Assembly: GCF_002276045.1 (NCBI RefSeq)
Contig: NZ_NQMR01000014.1
Coordinates: 1-64,000 of the forward strand
Origin: Pseudoalteromonas sp. NBT06-2
Lineage (GTDB): Bacteria > Pseudomonadota > Gammaproteobacteria > Enterobacterales > Alteromonadaceae
Reading direction: 5' to 3'
Length of the DNA: 64,000 nt
The notes under the pieces are model-generated. The model worked only from the letters and a program-made list of their open reading frames with translations, searched no databases and had not been told where the DNA came from. The translations under genes and the position numbers were made by a program. Positions 27,107-38,443 of this stretch are shown piece after piece; the first letter of the stretch is position 1; each line of letters starts with the position of its first letter.

Positions 27107-28623
27107 TATTTTACTCCATGGTTTGATATGGCTAAAACAGTATTTACATGGTTATTAACATCATGTAATTGTTTAGCTGCGGCCAATGTGAAATCAGTGA
27201 TTTTTCCTGAAAAAATAACCATTAAAGGTGAACATAACAATAAAGCTATGATCACATTTGTTTTTAATGGTGCTGCCACTTCTGTCGTTGCTTCATTATT
27301 TGAGTGGCGCCAAAATAAAAAGCTACCCGCACGAGATAGTGCAATTAGTACAACAAAACTGGCAATCAAATACACAGGCCAAAATACAATCGTACCGGTG
27401 ATTTGTGAAGAAGCTTTTAATAACCAGATTTTTCCTATAAAACCAGACATTGGCGGCATGCCCATTACAGCTAAAGCCGCAATTAAAAAACCACCACCTA
27501 AAATATAAGGTTGAGCCACAGGTTTACCTTCAACTAATCTATCTGATGCTTTACCCCTTTGAACTGAAATTAAATCAGCTAATAAAAATAGCACTGCAAT
27601 CATTAAAGTTGAATGGATAATGTAATAAAGTGCAGCAGCAGTTGCCATAACAGAGTGCATACTCACTGCAGCAACTAAGGTTCCGACAGAAATAATAACA
27701 AGATTAGCGGTTAATTTTCTTAAGCCTTCGCTGGCTAATACACCCAGAGTACCGATCACAATCGTTAATATTGATAAAGGCCATAACCATGGTTGCGCCA
27801 TAAACGCTAATTCACCGGCTTGTTCACCAAAAATGATTGTATAAACTCTAAACATGGCATAAACACCCACTTTAGTCATAATAGCAAACATAGCAGCGAC
27901 AACAGGCAAAGCTGATGAATACGTTTTTGGTAACCATAAATGAAGTGGTAAAATAGCCGCTTTTAAGCCAAATACAATTAATAGTAATAAGCCGCCTATT
28001 TTAGCTAAAGCAACATCATCACCTGTCAATAGAGATACTTTCACTGCCATATCAGCAATATTTAATGTTCCCAACACACCATATAACACACCTAAGCCAA
28101 TTAAAAATACACTTGAACCTATTAAGTTCAAAATAACATAATGTAGCGCTGAGCGTGTTTTATGCTTATCACCAGCATGTATTAGCAAAGAATATGAAGC
28201 GATTAATAACACTTCAAAAAATACAAATAAATTAAATAAATCTCCAGTTAAAAAAGCACCATTAACACCCATGACTAAAAACTGCATCAAAGGATGAAAA
28301 AAACGGCCTTTTTCATCATCACCCGCACTTGCGTAAGTAATACAACATAAAGCCAAAAATGACGTTAATGAAATCAAAAGTGTTGCCAGCATATCACTTA
28401 CTAGCACGATGCCAAATGGTGCACTCCAATTACCAAGAGCATAAACTTCAATATTATTTGTAGTACTATTCATTAACAGTGCTATGGAAGCTATTAACGT
28501 GAATAAAGCAAATGCTTGAGACAAGGCGCGTCTAATTTTTTTGTTTTTTCCGCAGGGCGGCAGCAATAATAAAATTGCCCCTAACATAGGTAATAATATA
28601 GGCAAGGTCACTAAGTGGCCCAT
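27106..28623 (-). CDS. mrpD: Mrp Na+/H+ antiporter subunit D
   Basis: MrpD (505 residues, about 14 membrane helices), homologous to the NuoM/NuoN proton-pumping subunits of complex I. The antiporter core motifs are visible, including NLFVFFEVLLI with the conserved glutamate and the helix with LKAAILPLHLWLPKTYSSALP carrying the key lysine and histidine. Overlaps both neighbours by one base. Confidence 0.96.
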   Translation of the reverse strand: MGHLVTLPILLPMLGAILLLLPPCGKNKKIRRALSQAFALFTLIASIALLMNSTTNNIEVYALGNWSAPFGIVLVSDMLATLLISLTSFLALCCITYASAGDDEKGRFFHPLMQFLVMGVNGAFLTGDLFNLFVFFEVLLIASYSLLIHAGDKHKTRSALHYVILNLIGSSVFLIGLGVLYGVLGTLNIADMAVKVSLLTGDDVALAKIGGLLLLIVFGLKAAILPLHLWLPKTYSSALPVVAAMFAIMTKVGVYAMFRVYTIIFGEQAGELAFMAQPWLWPLSILTIVIGTLGVLASEGLRKLTANLVIISVGTLVAAVSMHSVMATAAALYYIIHSTLMIAVLFLLADLISVQRGKASDRLVEGKPVAQPYILGGGFLIAALAVMGMPPMSGFIGKIWLLKASSQITGTIVFWPVYLIASFVVLIALSRAGSFLFWRHSNNEATTEVAAPLKTNVIIALLLCSPLMVIFSGKITDFTLAAAKQLHDVNNHVNTVLAISNHGVK

Positions 28624-28979
28624 TAACGAGTCTCCCTTTGAAGTACTTTGTTTTTATTCGGAATTATTCCATCTACATGATCATTACCTAAATCGGCTCT
28701 ACCACGAATAGATAAAATAACGACAAATGCTGTCATCGCAAAACCAATTACAATTGCAGTTAATACTAAAGCTTGAGGCAAAGGATCTGCATATTGTGCT
28801 GACTTCCCTAATACCGCAGCTTGGTTAGAGTTAAGTCGCCCTGACGCAAATAAAAATAAATTTACCGCGTAAGACATCATAGTCAAACCTAAAACAACTG
28901 GAAAAGTACGCGCTCTTAATATTAAAAAAAGTCCGCACGTTACTAAAATACCAACACATGACGCATATAAAATCTCCAT
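28623..28979 (-). CDS. mrpC: Mrp Na+/H+ antiporter subunit C
   Basis: MrpC/MnhC (118 residues), three helices, homologous to NuoK of complex I. Conserved features include GLTMMSYAVNLFLFASG and DPLPQALVLTAIVIGFA. Overlaps mrpA and mrpD by one base each. Confidence 0.96.
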   Translation of the reverse strand: MEILYASCVGILVTCGLFLILRARTFPVVLGLTMMSYAVNLFLFASGRLNSNQAAVLGKSAQYADPLPQALVLTAIVIGFAMTAFVVILSIRGRADLGNDHVDGIIPNKNKVLQRETR

Positions 28980-31768
28980 TACTTACTTTCCTTAGGTTCT
29001 GTTCCTATGGTGAGCTTTCCTAAGCTCGCTAAAATCATCAAAGTAGCACCAACAACAGTAATATAAACACCTAAATCAAAGGCAATAGCACTAGCCAGTT
29101 CCACTTTCCCTACAAGTGGAACTTTAAAATACTCAAACCAACTGGTTAAAAATGGACGGTCAAAGAATAAACTGCCAACACCGGTCAACAAAGCGATCAA
29201 AATGCCAGAAGCAATAATTTTTCTATAGTTTGCATCAAATCGAGATGAAACCCATTGAGAGCCATGTGCTATATACTGCAAAATAAATGCTGTTGCAGTG
29301 ATCAATCCCGCAATAAAACCGCCACCAGGAAGGTTATGACCTCTTAAAAAAATATATACTGAAACCAATAAAGCTAAAGGCAATAAACTTTGAGATACAC
29401 TTGCAAGTAAAATTGGATGACGCTCTTTAGCCCATGGACGTCCTTCTCCATCACTTGATGGCATAAACAAGGGTAAATTAGTTAAAAGTTTATAAATGCC
29501 TAATGCAGCAATACCTAAAACAGTAATTTCACCTAAAGTATCAAAACCCCTAAAATCAACCAGAATCACATTAACTACATTACTACCACCACCACCTATT
29601 TTGGCATTAGCTAAAAAAAAGTCAGATATTGATGATAATGGACGTGTCAGCATGGCATAACAAATGCTGCCCACAACGATACCAATACTTGAAGCCATTC
29701 CAAGATCTCTTAAAATTCGTGGAGAGCTAGATTCTTTTGGTGTTTTTTGAGGTAAAAAGAATAAAGCGAGCATTAATAAAATAACCGTTACAACTTCAAC
29801 AATTAACTGAGTTAAAGCTAAATCTGGTGCTGAAAAGCGCGTAAATGCAACTGACACCATCAGACCTACAATAGAAATACTTAATAATGCAATGATACGT
29901 ACTCTATGCCAAATTATGGTTGCCAAGGCACCCGCTATCAATAAGCCCGCACCCACGGCATTTTGTGGCGAAATAGGCATTAACGCTTCACTTCCAGCAA
30001 GCTTGACCATATCAAATAAAGGTAAACCAGCTAATACAAGAACGCAGAGCAAGAATAAAAAGATATATCTTTGCAGTGAAGAGTTTTCAAATACATTTAT
30101 CAATTTAGCACTATAATTGACTGAATTTTGAACCCAAAATTCAAACCACGCTTTTGCATCAATACTCGGTAAAGACGCTTGAAATTGGAAGAAGTATTTT
30201 CTTTGTGTATATACAAATAAACCTAATACAACAGCGATAAAGCTCATCAATAAAGGTAAGTTGAATCCATGCCATATAGCTAAACTATATTCAGGCAGTG
30301 CGTGACCTACGACAGCAATTGATGCTGATGTTAAAATACCATCCACTACAAAATTAGGCATTATACCTACAACAATACAAAGGGCGACTAAAATTTCAAC
30401 AGGAACGCGCATATACCTTGGTGGCTCATGAGGAGGGGGGGTTAAGCATATCCGTTCTCCATTAAAGAAAACATCATGAATAAATCGTGCCGAATACGCT
30501 ACTGCAAATACACCCGCTAATGTAGCCAGTACAGGGATCAACCAAGACATTGAGCCTAAAACTTGTTGATGCAAAGTTTCAGCAAAAAACATTTCTTTAG
30601 ACAAAAAACCATTCAATAAAGGCACACCAGCCATAGAAGCTGATGCGACCATAGCGAGTGTTGCAGTATAGGGCATAAACTTAAATAAACCATTTAACTT
30701 ACGCATATCACGAGAGCCAGTTTCATGATCAATAATACCTGCGGCCATAAATAGCGAGGCTTTAAAAATGGCGTGGTTAATTATATGAAATATTGCAGCT
30801 ACGGCTGCAAGTTGCGTATCTAGTCCTAATAGCAAAGTAATTAAACCTAAATGACTAATCGTTGAATACGCTAATAAACCTTTAAGATCATGCTTAAATA
30901 AAGCAATATAAGCGCCAAATAATAACGTCGCTAACCCCGTTAAACCAACAATTAAGAACCAAAGGTCTGTCCCAGCTAAAGCAGGATAAAAACGCGCTAG
31001 TAAAAATATCCCAGCTTTTACCATAGTTGCAGAATGTAAATACGCGCTTACTGGTGTAGGAGCACTCATGGCATGCGGCAACCAAAAGTGGAATGGAAAC
31101 TGAGCTGACTTAGTAAATGCACCTAATAAAATCAGCACTAAGGTAACAGGATAAAGTGTATGATTTTTAATTAATTCGCCACTTTTCAAAACAACATCTA
31201 AGTCATAGCTACCCACAATATCGCCAAGTATAATCAATCCAGCCAATAAAGCTAAACCACCGGCACCAGTGACTGCAAGCGCCATTCTTGCGCCTTTTCT
31301 TGCTGCGGATTGATGCCACCAGAAACTAATCAGTAAAAAAGAACTTACACTGGTTAGCTCCCAGAAAAGCCACAGCTGAATAATGTTACTCGATAAAACA
31401 ATACCTAGCATTGCCGTCATAAATAACATTAAAAATGCATAAAACTTAGCCATTGAATCTTTGGCACTTAAGTAATATCTGGCATATAAGATTACGAGTA
31501 GACCGATGCCTAAGATCATAAATACAAATAATAAAGCAAGACCATCAAGTCTAAATGATAAATTTATTCCCATTGCTGGTATCCATTGAAGGGAATACAG
31601 CAAAGTCTTACCAGCAAAGACTACTGGCGTATAATAAATTGCAATACCTAGCGCTATTGCAGGCATTGTTGCAGTTAACCAAGCACTTGTTGTTCTGTTT
31701 AAATTTCCAGTAACTGATGCAATAACACTAGCTAATAAAGATAATATGGGGATCCATAGCAAAGCCAT
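28979..31768 (-). CDS. mrpA: Mrp Na+/H+ antiporter subunit A, fused to subunit B
   Basis: A 929-residue fusion of MrpA (about 1-770), homologous to NuoL with a NuoJ-like part, and an MrpB/MnhB domain (about 790-929; [17 protein letters not shown] and GVYITVVG). NuoL-type motifs include [14 protein letters not shown] and the [33 protein letters not shown] helix pair. There is no separate mrpB, so the operon is the six-gene mrpA'-C-D-E-F-G type known from proteobacteria. It is the first gene; a ribosome-binding site is weak (AGGAA about 15 bases upstream). Confidence 0.96.
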   Translation of the reverse strand: MALLWIPILSLLASVIASVTGNLNRTTSAWLTATMPAIALGIAIYYTPVVFAGKTLLYSLQWIPAMGINLSFRLDGLALLFVFMILGIGLLVILYARYYLSAKDSMAKFYAFLMLFMTAMLGIVLSSNIIQLWLFWELTSVSSFLLISFWWHQSAARKGARMALAVTGAGGLALLAGLIILGDIVGSYDLDVVLKSGELIKNHTLYPVTLVLILLGAFTKSAQFPFHFWLPHAMSAPTPVSAYLHSATMVKAGIFLLARFYPALAGTDLWFLIVGLTGLATLLFGAYIALFKHDLKGLLAYSTISHLGLITLLLGLDTQLAAVAAIFHIINHAIFKASLFMAAGIIDHETGSRDMRKLNGLFKFMPYTATLAMVASASMAGVPLLNGFLSKEMFFAETLHQQVLGSMSWLIPVLATLAGVFAVAYSARFIHDVFFNGERICLTPPPHEPPRYMRVPVEILVALCIVVGIMPNFVVDGILTSASIAVVGHALPEYSLAIWHGFNLPLLMSFIAVVLGLFVYTQRKYFFQFQASLPSIDAKAWFEFWVQNSVNYSAKLINVFENSSLQRYIFLFLLCVLVLAGLPLFDMVKLAGSEALMPISPQNAVGAGLLIAGALATIIWHRVRIIALLSISIVGLMVSVAFTRFSAPDLALTQLIVEVVTVILLMLALFFLPQKTPKESSSPRILRDLGMASSIGIVVGSICYAMLTRPLSSISDFFLANAKIGGGGSNVVNVILVDFRGFDTLGEITVLGIAALGIYKLLTNLPLFMPSSDGEGRPWAKERHPILLASVSQSLLPLALLVSVYIFLRGHNLPGGGFIAGLITATAFILQYIAHGSQWVSSRFDANYRKIIASGILIALLTGVGSLFFDRPFLTSWFEYFKVPLVGKVELASAIAFDLGVYITVVGATLMILASLGKLTIGTEPKESK

Positions 31769-31967
31769 TTGTTTATTTTATTTCCTGAATCTAAATTCAA
31801 ATCCATGAAATCATATCACTTATGCACCTCAGCAGAATAGCTATTAAGGGTGAATTCTGACGAAATAATATAAAAACAGCTTAACAAATAACTTATTGAT
31901 AAAGCAAAGCCCAACTTAACTTAAAACACTTGGTAATATTTAACACCGGTAACCTTATTTATATCGA

Positions 31968-33566
31968 TTAAAGTAACTCTTTATTATTCAGATACTGCAC
32001 TGCCAAGGGGTTATTTTGTGCTGCTGATAATTTTAAATAACGCATAGCCACTTTTTTGTCAGCTTTCCCCCCAATACCATTTAATAACATTTTTCCATAA
32101 AAGTACTGTGCAAAGCTGTCCGATGCTGAATTACTTGCATCTAGATAGTAGGCTCTCGCTTTTTTAAATTCTGATTTTTCATAAAAAATACGTGCTAAGT
32201 GAGATTGAGCAAGTGGCCAGTCATTTGCTTTTTTCAGATGATTGATAGCTAAAGGTATCTCTCCTTTTGCTTCATAAATTAATGCTAATTGAAGCAATGC
32301 ACCTTTAAATCCAAGATTTGCAGCATATTGATACCAATAATGAGTTTGCGCATATTTAGAAAATGCCATAGTGAAAACAGGAAAGTCGCCTAAATGATGT
32401 TTGATATTTAAGTTTAATTTTTTTTGATAGCTGACAGGAAAAGTTTTATCTAAATATTGCATTAGCGTTAATTCACTTACTGTTTTATAAGCGTTGACGT
32501 TAGTACCACTACAACTCGGAACAGAATTAAAACCTTGTAAATTTACCTCTCCTTTTTGCATTAAAGTGAGCTGACTACGCTGTAAATTTAACGCTGTTAA
32601 TTTACAGCGCTTTTTTTGTTTAAATTGAGACAATTTATATTCATCTTCAAAACCAAAAAAGTGCATAAATTCGTGTTGGAAAACAGTAAAATCACTGTTT
32701 TGTGCTAAATACATCACCCCTTGATTTACATTAGCTTTTCCTTTATCGGCAATAATCATCAGATGGCGAATGCCTTTAGGCCAATCTTTTGAGGTTGCCA
32801 GATGTGTTAAATCACACGATATTGTTTTATTTATTGCTGTAAAACATTTTAACTTAGACTTTTCGATATACAGCGGTTTACTAAAGCAAACAGGTAAACT
32901 TGATAAATAAACATGTGTATTAAAATCTTTAACAACAGAAATGGCTTGCATAAGCCCGGTATAACTACTCGCTATTGGTACAATATTTATTTTACATGCT
33001 GTTATATTTAACTGTTTTTCATTGATATCAAAATCAATGCCCATCTTTAATATATTATGATTAATATCTTCATAATGTTCACCTAGAGGCACAACAGATA
33101 AAGGCAGAGAATTATGTAGTTGTGATAAGTAATGCCACTCAGGTGAGTCTTGAGGGTCCAGAAAACCTTTTATCTTTGACCATTTATGCTGCTTTTCATA
33201 AAGCACTAAAATACTTTGCCTTGCTAACTTTATATCAGCAATAGTTTGAGCTTGGTTTAATATCTTAAAATATAGCTTTTCGGCTAATAAATAGCGCTGT
33301 CGTTTTTCATATTTATTTGCTAATAATCCCATTGCCTTCAAATCATTTTGGGCAGATAAATACCTTAGACTACCAATATCCTCATAGGCAGAGTCTGGTA
33401 ATTGGCTCTTTTCTCGAATCAATTTAGCAAATTGATAATTACCATCGGCATAGTGAATTTGCAATGTTTGCATAGATAAATTAGAAGAGTTTAATACAAA
33501 AACCGCGAGGCAAAAATATAAAAGCCGAAACGATTGCTTCGGCCTGAAATTCAAAATAAAACACAT
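31968..33566 (-). CDS. Sel1/TPR-repeat protein with M64-like zinc motif
   Basis: A 532-residue exported protein of unknown function. An N-terminal hydrophobic segment (about 14-30) is followed by a TPR-like stretch, a middle region containing H298-EFMHFFGFEDEY, and C-terminal Sel1-like repeats (about 395-528; LALIYEAKGEIPLAINHLKKA, YFYGKMLLNGIGG). HExxHxxGxxDE fits a zinc-metallopeptidase site and recalls the M64 (IgA peptidase-type) HExGHxxxxLxDEY signature. It starts four bases after the end of nlpI on the same strand, so it probably shares the pnp-nlpI transcript and may act in envelope protein turnover. Peptidase function is inferred from the motif alone. Confidence 0.6.
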   Translation of the reverse strand: MCFILNFRPKQSFRLLYFCLAVFVLNSSNLSMQTLQIHYADGNYQFAKLIREKSQLPDSAYEDIGSLRYLSAQNDLKAMGLLANKYEKRQRYLLAEKLYFKILNQAQTIADIKLARQSILVLYEKQHKWSKIKGFLDPQDSPEWHYLSQLHNSLPLSVVPLGEHYEDINHNILKMGIDFDINEKQLNITACKINIVPIASSYTGLMQAISVVKDFNTHVYLSSLPVCFSKPLYIEKSKLKCFTAINKTISCDLTHLATSKDWPKGIRHLMIIADKGKANVNQGVMYLAQNSDFTVFQHEFMHFFGFEDEYKLSQFKQKKRCKLTALNLQRSQLTLMQKGEVNLQGFNSVPSCSGTNVNAYKTVSELTLMQYLDKTFPVSYQKKLNLNIKHHLGDFPVFTMAFSKYAQTHYWYQYAANLGFKGALLQLALIYEAKGEIPLAINHLKKANDWPLAQSHLARIFYEKSEFKKARAYYLDASNSASDSFAQYFYGKMLLNGIGGKADKKVAMRYLKLSAAQNNPLAVQYLNNKELL

Positions 33567-33570
33567 GCTT

Positions 33571-34467
33571 TTACTGTACTGCTTGAGTGACTTCTAAAGC
33601 TTGATTTTGCAATACTTGTAGTTCAAGTCTTGCGTATTTGTACTCAACAAACTCATGTACATTCGTTGCCAACGCCAATTTAAAATACTCTAAAGCTCTC
33701 GCGTTATTACCATCATACTGATGTTGCTTTGCTAAATAAAAATAAGCTTCACATAAACGTTCAGCGTATTGCTGATGATTATCTATATTTTTATCTAAGC
33801 CCGCTAAAAAGTCTTTTTCACTTAAATCACCACTATATAATGATACCAGTTGATAAGCCCAATTATCAGAGTTTAATTTTTGAGCATGTTGTTTTAGGTG
33901 TTTTACAGCATCAGGTTTCGATATTGCCTGTTCAGCTAAGTATAACCAAACTACACGATATGCATCATCAGGCGCATAATCTAAAAATTTTTTAAAATCA
34001 GACTGAGCAAGCTGTGCCCTGTCACCATAATATAATGCTATACCTCTATTAAGGTATGCATATTCATGTTCTGGTTTTAAATCCAAAACAGAATCAAACA
34101 TTTCATAGGCTTTAGTATATTGTTGCTTAAGCGTTAAATGAATGCCTAAAAAATTATAAACCTCTGGTAAATCAGGCTTTAATTTAATTGTACGATTGAA
34201 GTCTATCCAAGCTAAGGTTTGCATACCTAAACTGTCGAACAATACACCTCTATCATAATAAAGCTGTGCTTTTTGCTCATTAGTTAAGTTGGCACGATAA
34301 AGTAATTCACTATATCTTGCAATTGCGATTTCACTTCTTACATCTGACTCTAGTGGTGTAGTGAAAGCCACATTCACAATTGGAGTTTCAGTTTTTTTTG
34401 GTGTCGATTGACATGCCATTAAACTTAAACCTAATAATGTACCTAGTAATATATGTTTAAATTGCAT
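33571..34467 (-). CDS. nlpI: Lipoprotein NlpI
   Basis: Outer-membrane lipoprotein of 298 residues with TPR repeats; in E. coli NlpI is the adaptor that brings peptidoglycan hydrolases such as MepS to the protease Prc. I use ATG 34467 because AGGGAA precedes it; an in-frame ATG five codons upstream has no ribosome-binding site. The lipobox LMAC puts the lipidated cysteine at residue 19, and the TPR array (ARYSELLYRANLTNEQKAQL, YYDRGVLFDSLG, YNFLGIHLTLKQQY) is typical. It follows pnp as in E. coli. Confidence 0.93.
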   Translation of the reverse strand: MQFKHILLGTLLGLSLMACQSTPKKTETPIVNVAFTTPLESDVRSEIAIARYSELLYRANLTNEQKAQLYYDRGVLFDSLGMQTLAWIDFNRTIKLKPDLPEVYNFLGIHLTLKQQYTKAYEMFDSVLDLKPEHEYAYLNRGIALYYGDRAQLAQSDFKKFLDYAPDDAYRVVWLYLAEQAISKPDAVKHLKQHAQKLNSDNWAYQLVSLYSGDLSEKDFLAGLDKNIDNHQQYAERLCEAYFYLAKQHQYDGNNARALEYFKLALATNVHEFVEYKYARLELQVLQNQALEVTQAVQ

Positions 34468-34582
34468 CGATTTCCCTAACATTAATAACCGACTAAAAGA
34501 GTTTACTAATAAGAGTATAGCCTATTCTTTTGGTTCAATTAAACCTATTAAAAATAATAAATAACCATTTATTAAAAAATAA

Positions 34583-34606
34583 AAAAGGGCCTAAAGGCCC
34601 TTTTCG
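34583..34606 (-). terminator. pnp terminator
   Basis: AAAAGGGCC / GGCCCTTTT with a 4-nt loop (TAAA), flanked by an A-run that reads as a U-tract on the minus strand. Lies between pnp and nlpI, so nlpI depends on readthrough or its own promoter. Confidence 0.88.
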
Positions 34607-34629
34607 AATAAACTAATTTTTAGTTTAAA

Positions 34630-36753
34630 CTACTCAGCAACAGGTGCTTCAGTTGGTGCAGCTGGCGCCATTGCTTCTTTGATACTTAAGCGAACACGTC
34701 CTTGACGGTCAACTTCAACAACTTTAACTTTAACTTCTTGACCAACTTTAAGGTGGTCAGCAACATTATTTACGCGCTCTTGACAGATCTGTGAAATATG
34801 AACTAAACCATCTTTACCAGGGAGTACATTTACAAATGCACCAAAATCAACGATACGTACAACTTTACCATTGTAGATAGTACCGACTTCAAGCTCTGCA
34901 GTGATTTGCTCGATACGCTCGATTGTAGCACGTGCGCTTGCACCATCAGTTGCAGCAATTTTAATTGTACCGTCATCTTCAATTTCGATGGTTGTGCCAA
35001 ATTCTTCAGTTAACGCACGAATTACCGCGCCACCTTTACCAATTACATCTGCAATTTTCTTCGGTGGGATATTCATTTTATAAATACGCGGTGCAAATTC
35101 AGATAACTCTTCTGAAGGAGCAGAAATAGCCTCATCCATCACAGTTAAAATGTGAAGACGTGCAGCTTTAGCTTGAGTTAAAGCAATTTGCATGATTTCT
35201 TGAGTAATACCTTCAATTTTGATATCCATCTGAAGTGCTGTAATACCGCCTTGAGTACCAGCTACTTTAAAGTCCATATCGCCTAAATGATCTTCATCAC
35301 CTAAGATATCTGAAAGTACGACAAATTTTTCCTCTTCTTTAACTAGACCCATTGCAATACCAGCAACAGAAGCTTTAATTGGTACACCCGCGTTCATAAG
35401 TGCAAGTGAAGAACCACATACAGAAGCCATTGAAGATGAACCATTAGATTCTGTGATCTCAGATACAACACGAATTGAGTATGGGAATTCAGTTAACGTT
35501 GGCATTACAGCTTTCATACCACGCTTAGCTAAGTTACCGTGACCAATTTCACGACGCTTTGGAGAACCAACAAAACCCGTTTCGCCTACACAGAATGGAG
35601 GGAAGTTATAATTAAGCATGAAGTGATTCTTTTGCGTGCCTAAAAGATCATCAATTAGTTGTGAGTCTCTTTCCGTACCTAAAGTCGTTGTAACGATTGC
35701 TTGAGTTTCACCACGAGTAAAAATTGAAGAACCGTGAGTACGTGAAAGTACGCCTGTTTTAACATCTAATGCACGAACTGAAGCAGGATCACGACCATCA
35801 ATACGCTTTTCGCCAGCAATGATACGACCACGAACGACATTCTTCTCTAAAGAACCAAAAAGCTTACCCACTTCTTGAGAATCTAGTTTTGCGTCTTCAG
35901 CAAGTTCAGCCGTTAAAGTGTCAATGACTAATGATTTTGCTTCATTAAGAGCATCTTTGCGTGCCACTTTATCTGTGATCAAGTAAGCCGCACCGATCTT
36001 TTCTTCTGCAATAGCTGCAATTTTATCTGCTAAAGCGACATCTTTCTCAGGTGCAGTCCAATCCCAAGTTGGTTTACCTGCTTCAATTTTAAATTCGTTT
36101 ACTGCGGTTATGATGGCTTGAGATTGTTCATGACCATAAACAACAGCACCTAGCATTACGTCTTCAGGTAATACATCTGCTTCTGATTCAACCATTAACA
36201 CTGCTTTATCTGTACCAGCAACAACTAAATCTAATTGACTATTTTCAAGTTCAGTCACTGAAGGGTTAAGTACATATTGACCATCAACGTAACCAACGCG
36301 AGAAGCACCGATAGGGCCATTAAATGGAATACCAGAGATTGCTAATGCTGCAGATGTACCAATCATAGTAACTATATCAGGTTGGATTTCTGGATTTGAA
36401 GACATTACAGTTGCAATAACTTGTACTTCATTCATGAAACCATCTGGGAATAATGGACGGATCGGACGGTCAATTAAACGGGCGATAAGTGTTTCGCCAT
36501 CGTTTGGACGACCTTCACGCTTTAAGAAGCCACCAGGGATACGACCAGCAGCATACATACGCTCTTGATAATTAACTGTAAGTGGGAAGAAATCTTGACC
36601 CGCTTTAACGTCTTTTTTACCAACAACAGTTACTAAAACTGAAGTATCACCGATGCTTGCTAATACTGCGCCACATGCTTGGCGTGCAATTGCACCCGTT
36701 TCTAGGGTTACTTCGTGTTGACCTAGTTGAAATTTTTTAATTATTGCTTGCAC
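34630..36753 (-). CDS. pnp: Polynucleotide phosphorylase
   Basis: PNPase (707 residues) degrades RNA 3' to 5' with phosphate and is a degradosome component. Two RNase PH-like domains (about 1-230 and 310-545) flank an all-alpha domain; a KH domain (about 550-620, [16 protein letters not shown]) and an S1 domain (about 620-690, [23 protein letters not shown]) follow. The catalytic part of the second core domain ([17 protein letters not shown]) is intact. Downstream of rpsO in the classic order. Confidence 0.98.
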   Translation of the reverse strand: MQAIIKKFQLGQHEVTLETGAIARQACGAVLASIGDTSVLVTVVGKKDVKAGQDFFPLTVNYQERMYAAGRIPGGFLKREGRPNDGETLIARLIDRPIRPLFPDGFMNEVQVIATVMSSNPEIQPDIVTMIGTSAALAISGIPFNGPIGASRVGYVDGQYVLNPSVTELENSQLDLVVAGTDKAVLMVESEADVLPEDVMLGAVVYGHEQSQAIITAVNEFKIEAGKPTWDWTAPEKDVALADKIAAIAEEKIGAAYLITDKVARKDALNEAKSLVIDTLTAELAEDAKLDSQEVGKLFGSLEKNVVRGRIIAGEKRIDGRDPASVRALDVKTGVLSRTHGSSIFTRGETQAIVTTTLGTERDSQLIDDLLGTQKNHFMLNYNFPPFCVGETGFVGSPKRREIGHGNLAKRGMKAVMPTLTEFPYSIRVVSEITESNGSSSMASVCGSSLALMNAGVPIKASVAGIAMGLVKEEEKFVVLSDILGDEDHLGDMDFKVAGTQGGITALQMDIKIEGITQEIMQIALTQAKAARLHILTVMDEAISAPSEELSEFAPRIYKMNIPPKKIADVIGKGGAVIRALTEEFGTTIEIEDDGTIKIAATDGASARATIERIEQITAELEVGTIYNGKVVRIVDFGAFVNVLPGKDGLVHISQICQERVNNVADHLKVGQEVKVKVVEVDRQGRVRLSIKEAMAPAAPTEAPVAE

Positions 36754-36799
36754 TTAATATTCCTTAATAAATAAGTATGAAATTGTAATTTTGCTTTAA

Positions 36800-36893
36800 G
36801 TACCAATTCCAGTAGTTAATTGTACTAATGAACACTGTTCCAACTCGTTTAAAGTTAAACACCTCAGATCAATTAACTACTACAATTGGTATC
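36800..36893. repeat. Palindromic repeat between rpsO and pnp
   Basis: Left arm TACCAATTCCAGTAGTTAAT (36801) and right arm ATTAACTACTACAATTGGTA (ending 36892) are nearly perfect inverted copies around a loop of about 50 bases. It lies in the rpsO-pnp gap where an mRNA stem is normally cut by RNase III, so it will fold in the transcript. Ends resemble the element at 23266-23432. Confidence 0.75.
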
Positions 36894-36940
36894 CGTGCTT
36901 AGTATACTTTACAAAGCACATGATAGTAATAAATAGACAT

Positions 36941-36970
36941 AAAAAAAGAGGCCAAAAGCCTCTTTTTTTA
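36941..36970 (-). terminator. rpsO terminator
   Basis: GAGGC (36948-36952) / GCCTC (36958-36962) within a longer A7/T7 stem, loop CAAAA. Corresponds to the partial terminator between rpsO and pnp known from E. coli. Confidence 0.88.
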
Positions 36971-36990
36971 ATCAAAATCTTAGCAGCTAA

Positions 36991-37260
36991 TTAACGACGT
37001 AGGCCAAGCTCTTGGATCAACGCTTTGTAAGACTCTACTTTTTTACCTTTAAGGTAATCAAGAAGTTTACGACGTTGGCTAACTTTACGTAAAAGACCAC
37101 GACGAGAATGGAAATCATGTATATGGCTTTTAAAATGGCCTTGTAGCTTGTTGATATCATGTGTTAATAATGCAACTTGAACTTCAGGTGAACCAGTATC
37201 GCCTTCAGCGCGTGCAAATTTAGCAATGATTTCAGCAGTTTCTTGAGTACTTAGTGACAT
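36991..37260 (-). CDS. rpsO: 30S ribosomal protein S15
   Basis: uS15 (89 residues), which binds the 16S central domain and regulates its own mRNA in E. coli. The ATG at 37260 gives the standard [11 protein letters not shown] start with GGAG seven bases ahead; the upstream in-frame TTG at 37272 overlaps that site and is rejected. Conserved [19 protein letters not shown] and [20 protein letters not shown] are present. Followed by a terminator and a large palindrome before pnp. Confidence 0.98.
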   Translation of the reverse strand: MSLSTQETAEIIAKFARAEGDTGSPEVQVALLTHDINKLQGHFKSHIHDFHSRRGLLRKVSQRRKLLDYLKGKKVESYKALIQELGLRR

Positions 37261-37355
37261 GTGTAACTCCAATATTTAAAATTTAGACTCTTTATAAAAA
37301 GAGTACTTAAGGTGCTTAAGCCGATCACTAATTCAGCAAAAACGATTCGGACAAG

Positions 37356-37384
37356 ATTATACGGGTTTACATAGCGGTCTGCAA
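37356..37384 (-). promoter_or_regulatory. rpsO promoter
   Basis: Sigma-70 pattern on the minus strand: TTGCAG (37384-37379), 17-base spacer, TATAAT (37361-37356). It lies in the truB-rpsO gap about 95 bases ahead of the rpsO start, giving rpsO-pnp a promoter separate from the long nusA operon, as in E. coli. Confidence 0.75.
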
Positions 37385-37453
37385 ATACTTTATTAACATG
37401 TATTTAGTTATTCAAGCTTCACATTAACTTACACTCCCTAGTGCGATTAATAT

Positions 37454-38425
37454 TTACTGAGGTTGTAAGCTTTCTAAGGTTCGCTTAGCCTTTAATTCAC
37501 CTTTAGCATTTTTTTCACCAACGCCGATAAATGTTTTAGCGCTACCTGCTGTAACCCTCACAACACCTTCTTGTAAGCCTTTTATAAAAATGCTTCGACC
37601 ATTTGCAAAAAAACGTCCATCTTTTTCACTTATATTCACTTCCTTAAGATCTGCAACAGCAGTATCCATAGGCAATAACAATGTATCTAAAACAATATAA
37701 GCATCAGCTGATATTTGTTCTCTTTTATCGGACTCACTTTTTTTACCACGATCAAGTAATTCTTGTATTTGATCTAGCGTAACCATTTGCTCGCTTGGGT
37801 AATTACCAACTTTAGACCTATGCAACATAATAACGTGAGCGCCACAACCTAGTAACTCTCCTAAATCATCGATAATCGTTCTAATGTAAGTCCCTTTACT
37901 CACATGAGCAGTCATTTGAATTTCATTAGTTCCACTATCGAATTCATCAAAAGTGAGGCTGAAAACATTGATTTTTCTACACTTGCGTGGCACCTCAATA
38001 CCTTCTCTTGCATATTTATATAAAGGTCGGCCTTCATACTTTAATGCAGAGTACATAGATGGGTATTGATCAGATATACCTTCAAATGTCTTTATGGCAT
38101 CTTCAATTTGTGCCTGTGTTACTTCTACAGGCTTCTTACAAACCACATCACCTTGAGAATCTGAAGTTGTTGTACGAACACCTAATTTTGCACGTACAAT
38201 ATAAGTTTTATCTGTATCTAATAAAAACTGTGAAAACTTAGTCGCTTCTCCAAAGCATATCGGCAACATGCCTGTTGCCAATGGATCTAACGCACCAGTA
38301 TGACCAGCCTTTTGAGCATAATAAATCGCTTTAGCACGTTGTAAAACATTATTAGATGAAAGCCCTTCTTGTTTATTTAATAACAAGACACCATTAATAG
38401 GGCGACCTTTAGACCTTCTTGCCAT
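37454..38425 (-). CDS. truB: tRNA pseudouridine-55 synthase TruB
   Basis: TruB (323 residues) makes pseudouridine 55 in the T loop of tRNAs and acts as a tRNA chaperone. The catalytic motif GHTGALDPLATG gives Asp47, and the C-terminal PUA domain (about 255-320, RFFANGRSIFIKGLQEGVVRV) is present. Eighteen bases after rbfA, in the nusA-infB operon. Confidence 0.97.
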   Translation of the reverse strand: MARRSKGRPINGVLLLNKQEGLSSNNVLQRAKAIYYAQKAGHTGALDPLATGMLPICFGEATKFSQFLLDTDKTYIVRAKLGVRTTTSDSQGDVVCKKPVEVTQAQIEDAIKTFEGISDQYPSMYSALKYEGRPLYKYAREGIEVPRKCRKINVFSLTFDEFDSGTNEIQMTAHVSKGTYIRTIIDDLGELLGCGAHVIMLHRSKVGNYPSEQMVTLDQIQELLDRGKKSESDKREQISADAYIVLDTLLLPMDTAVADLKEVNISEKDGRFFANGRSIFIKGLQEGVVRVTAGSAKTFIGVGEKNAKGELKAKRTLESLQPQ

Positions 38426-38443
38426 CTTTTAAAACCTATTACT

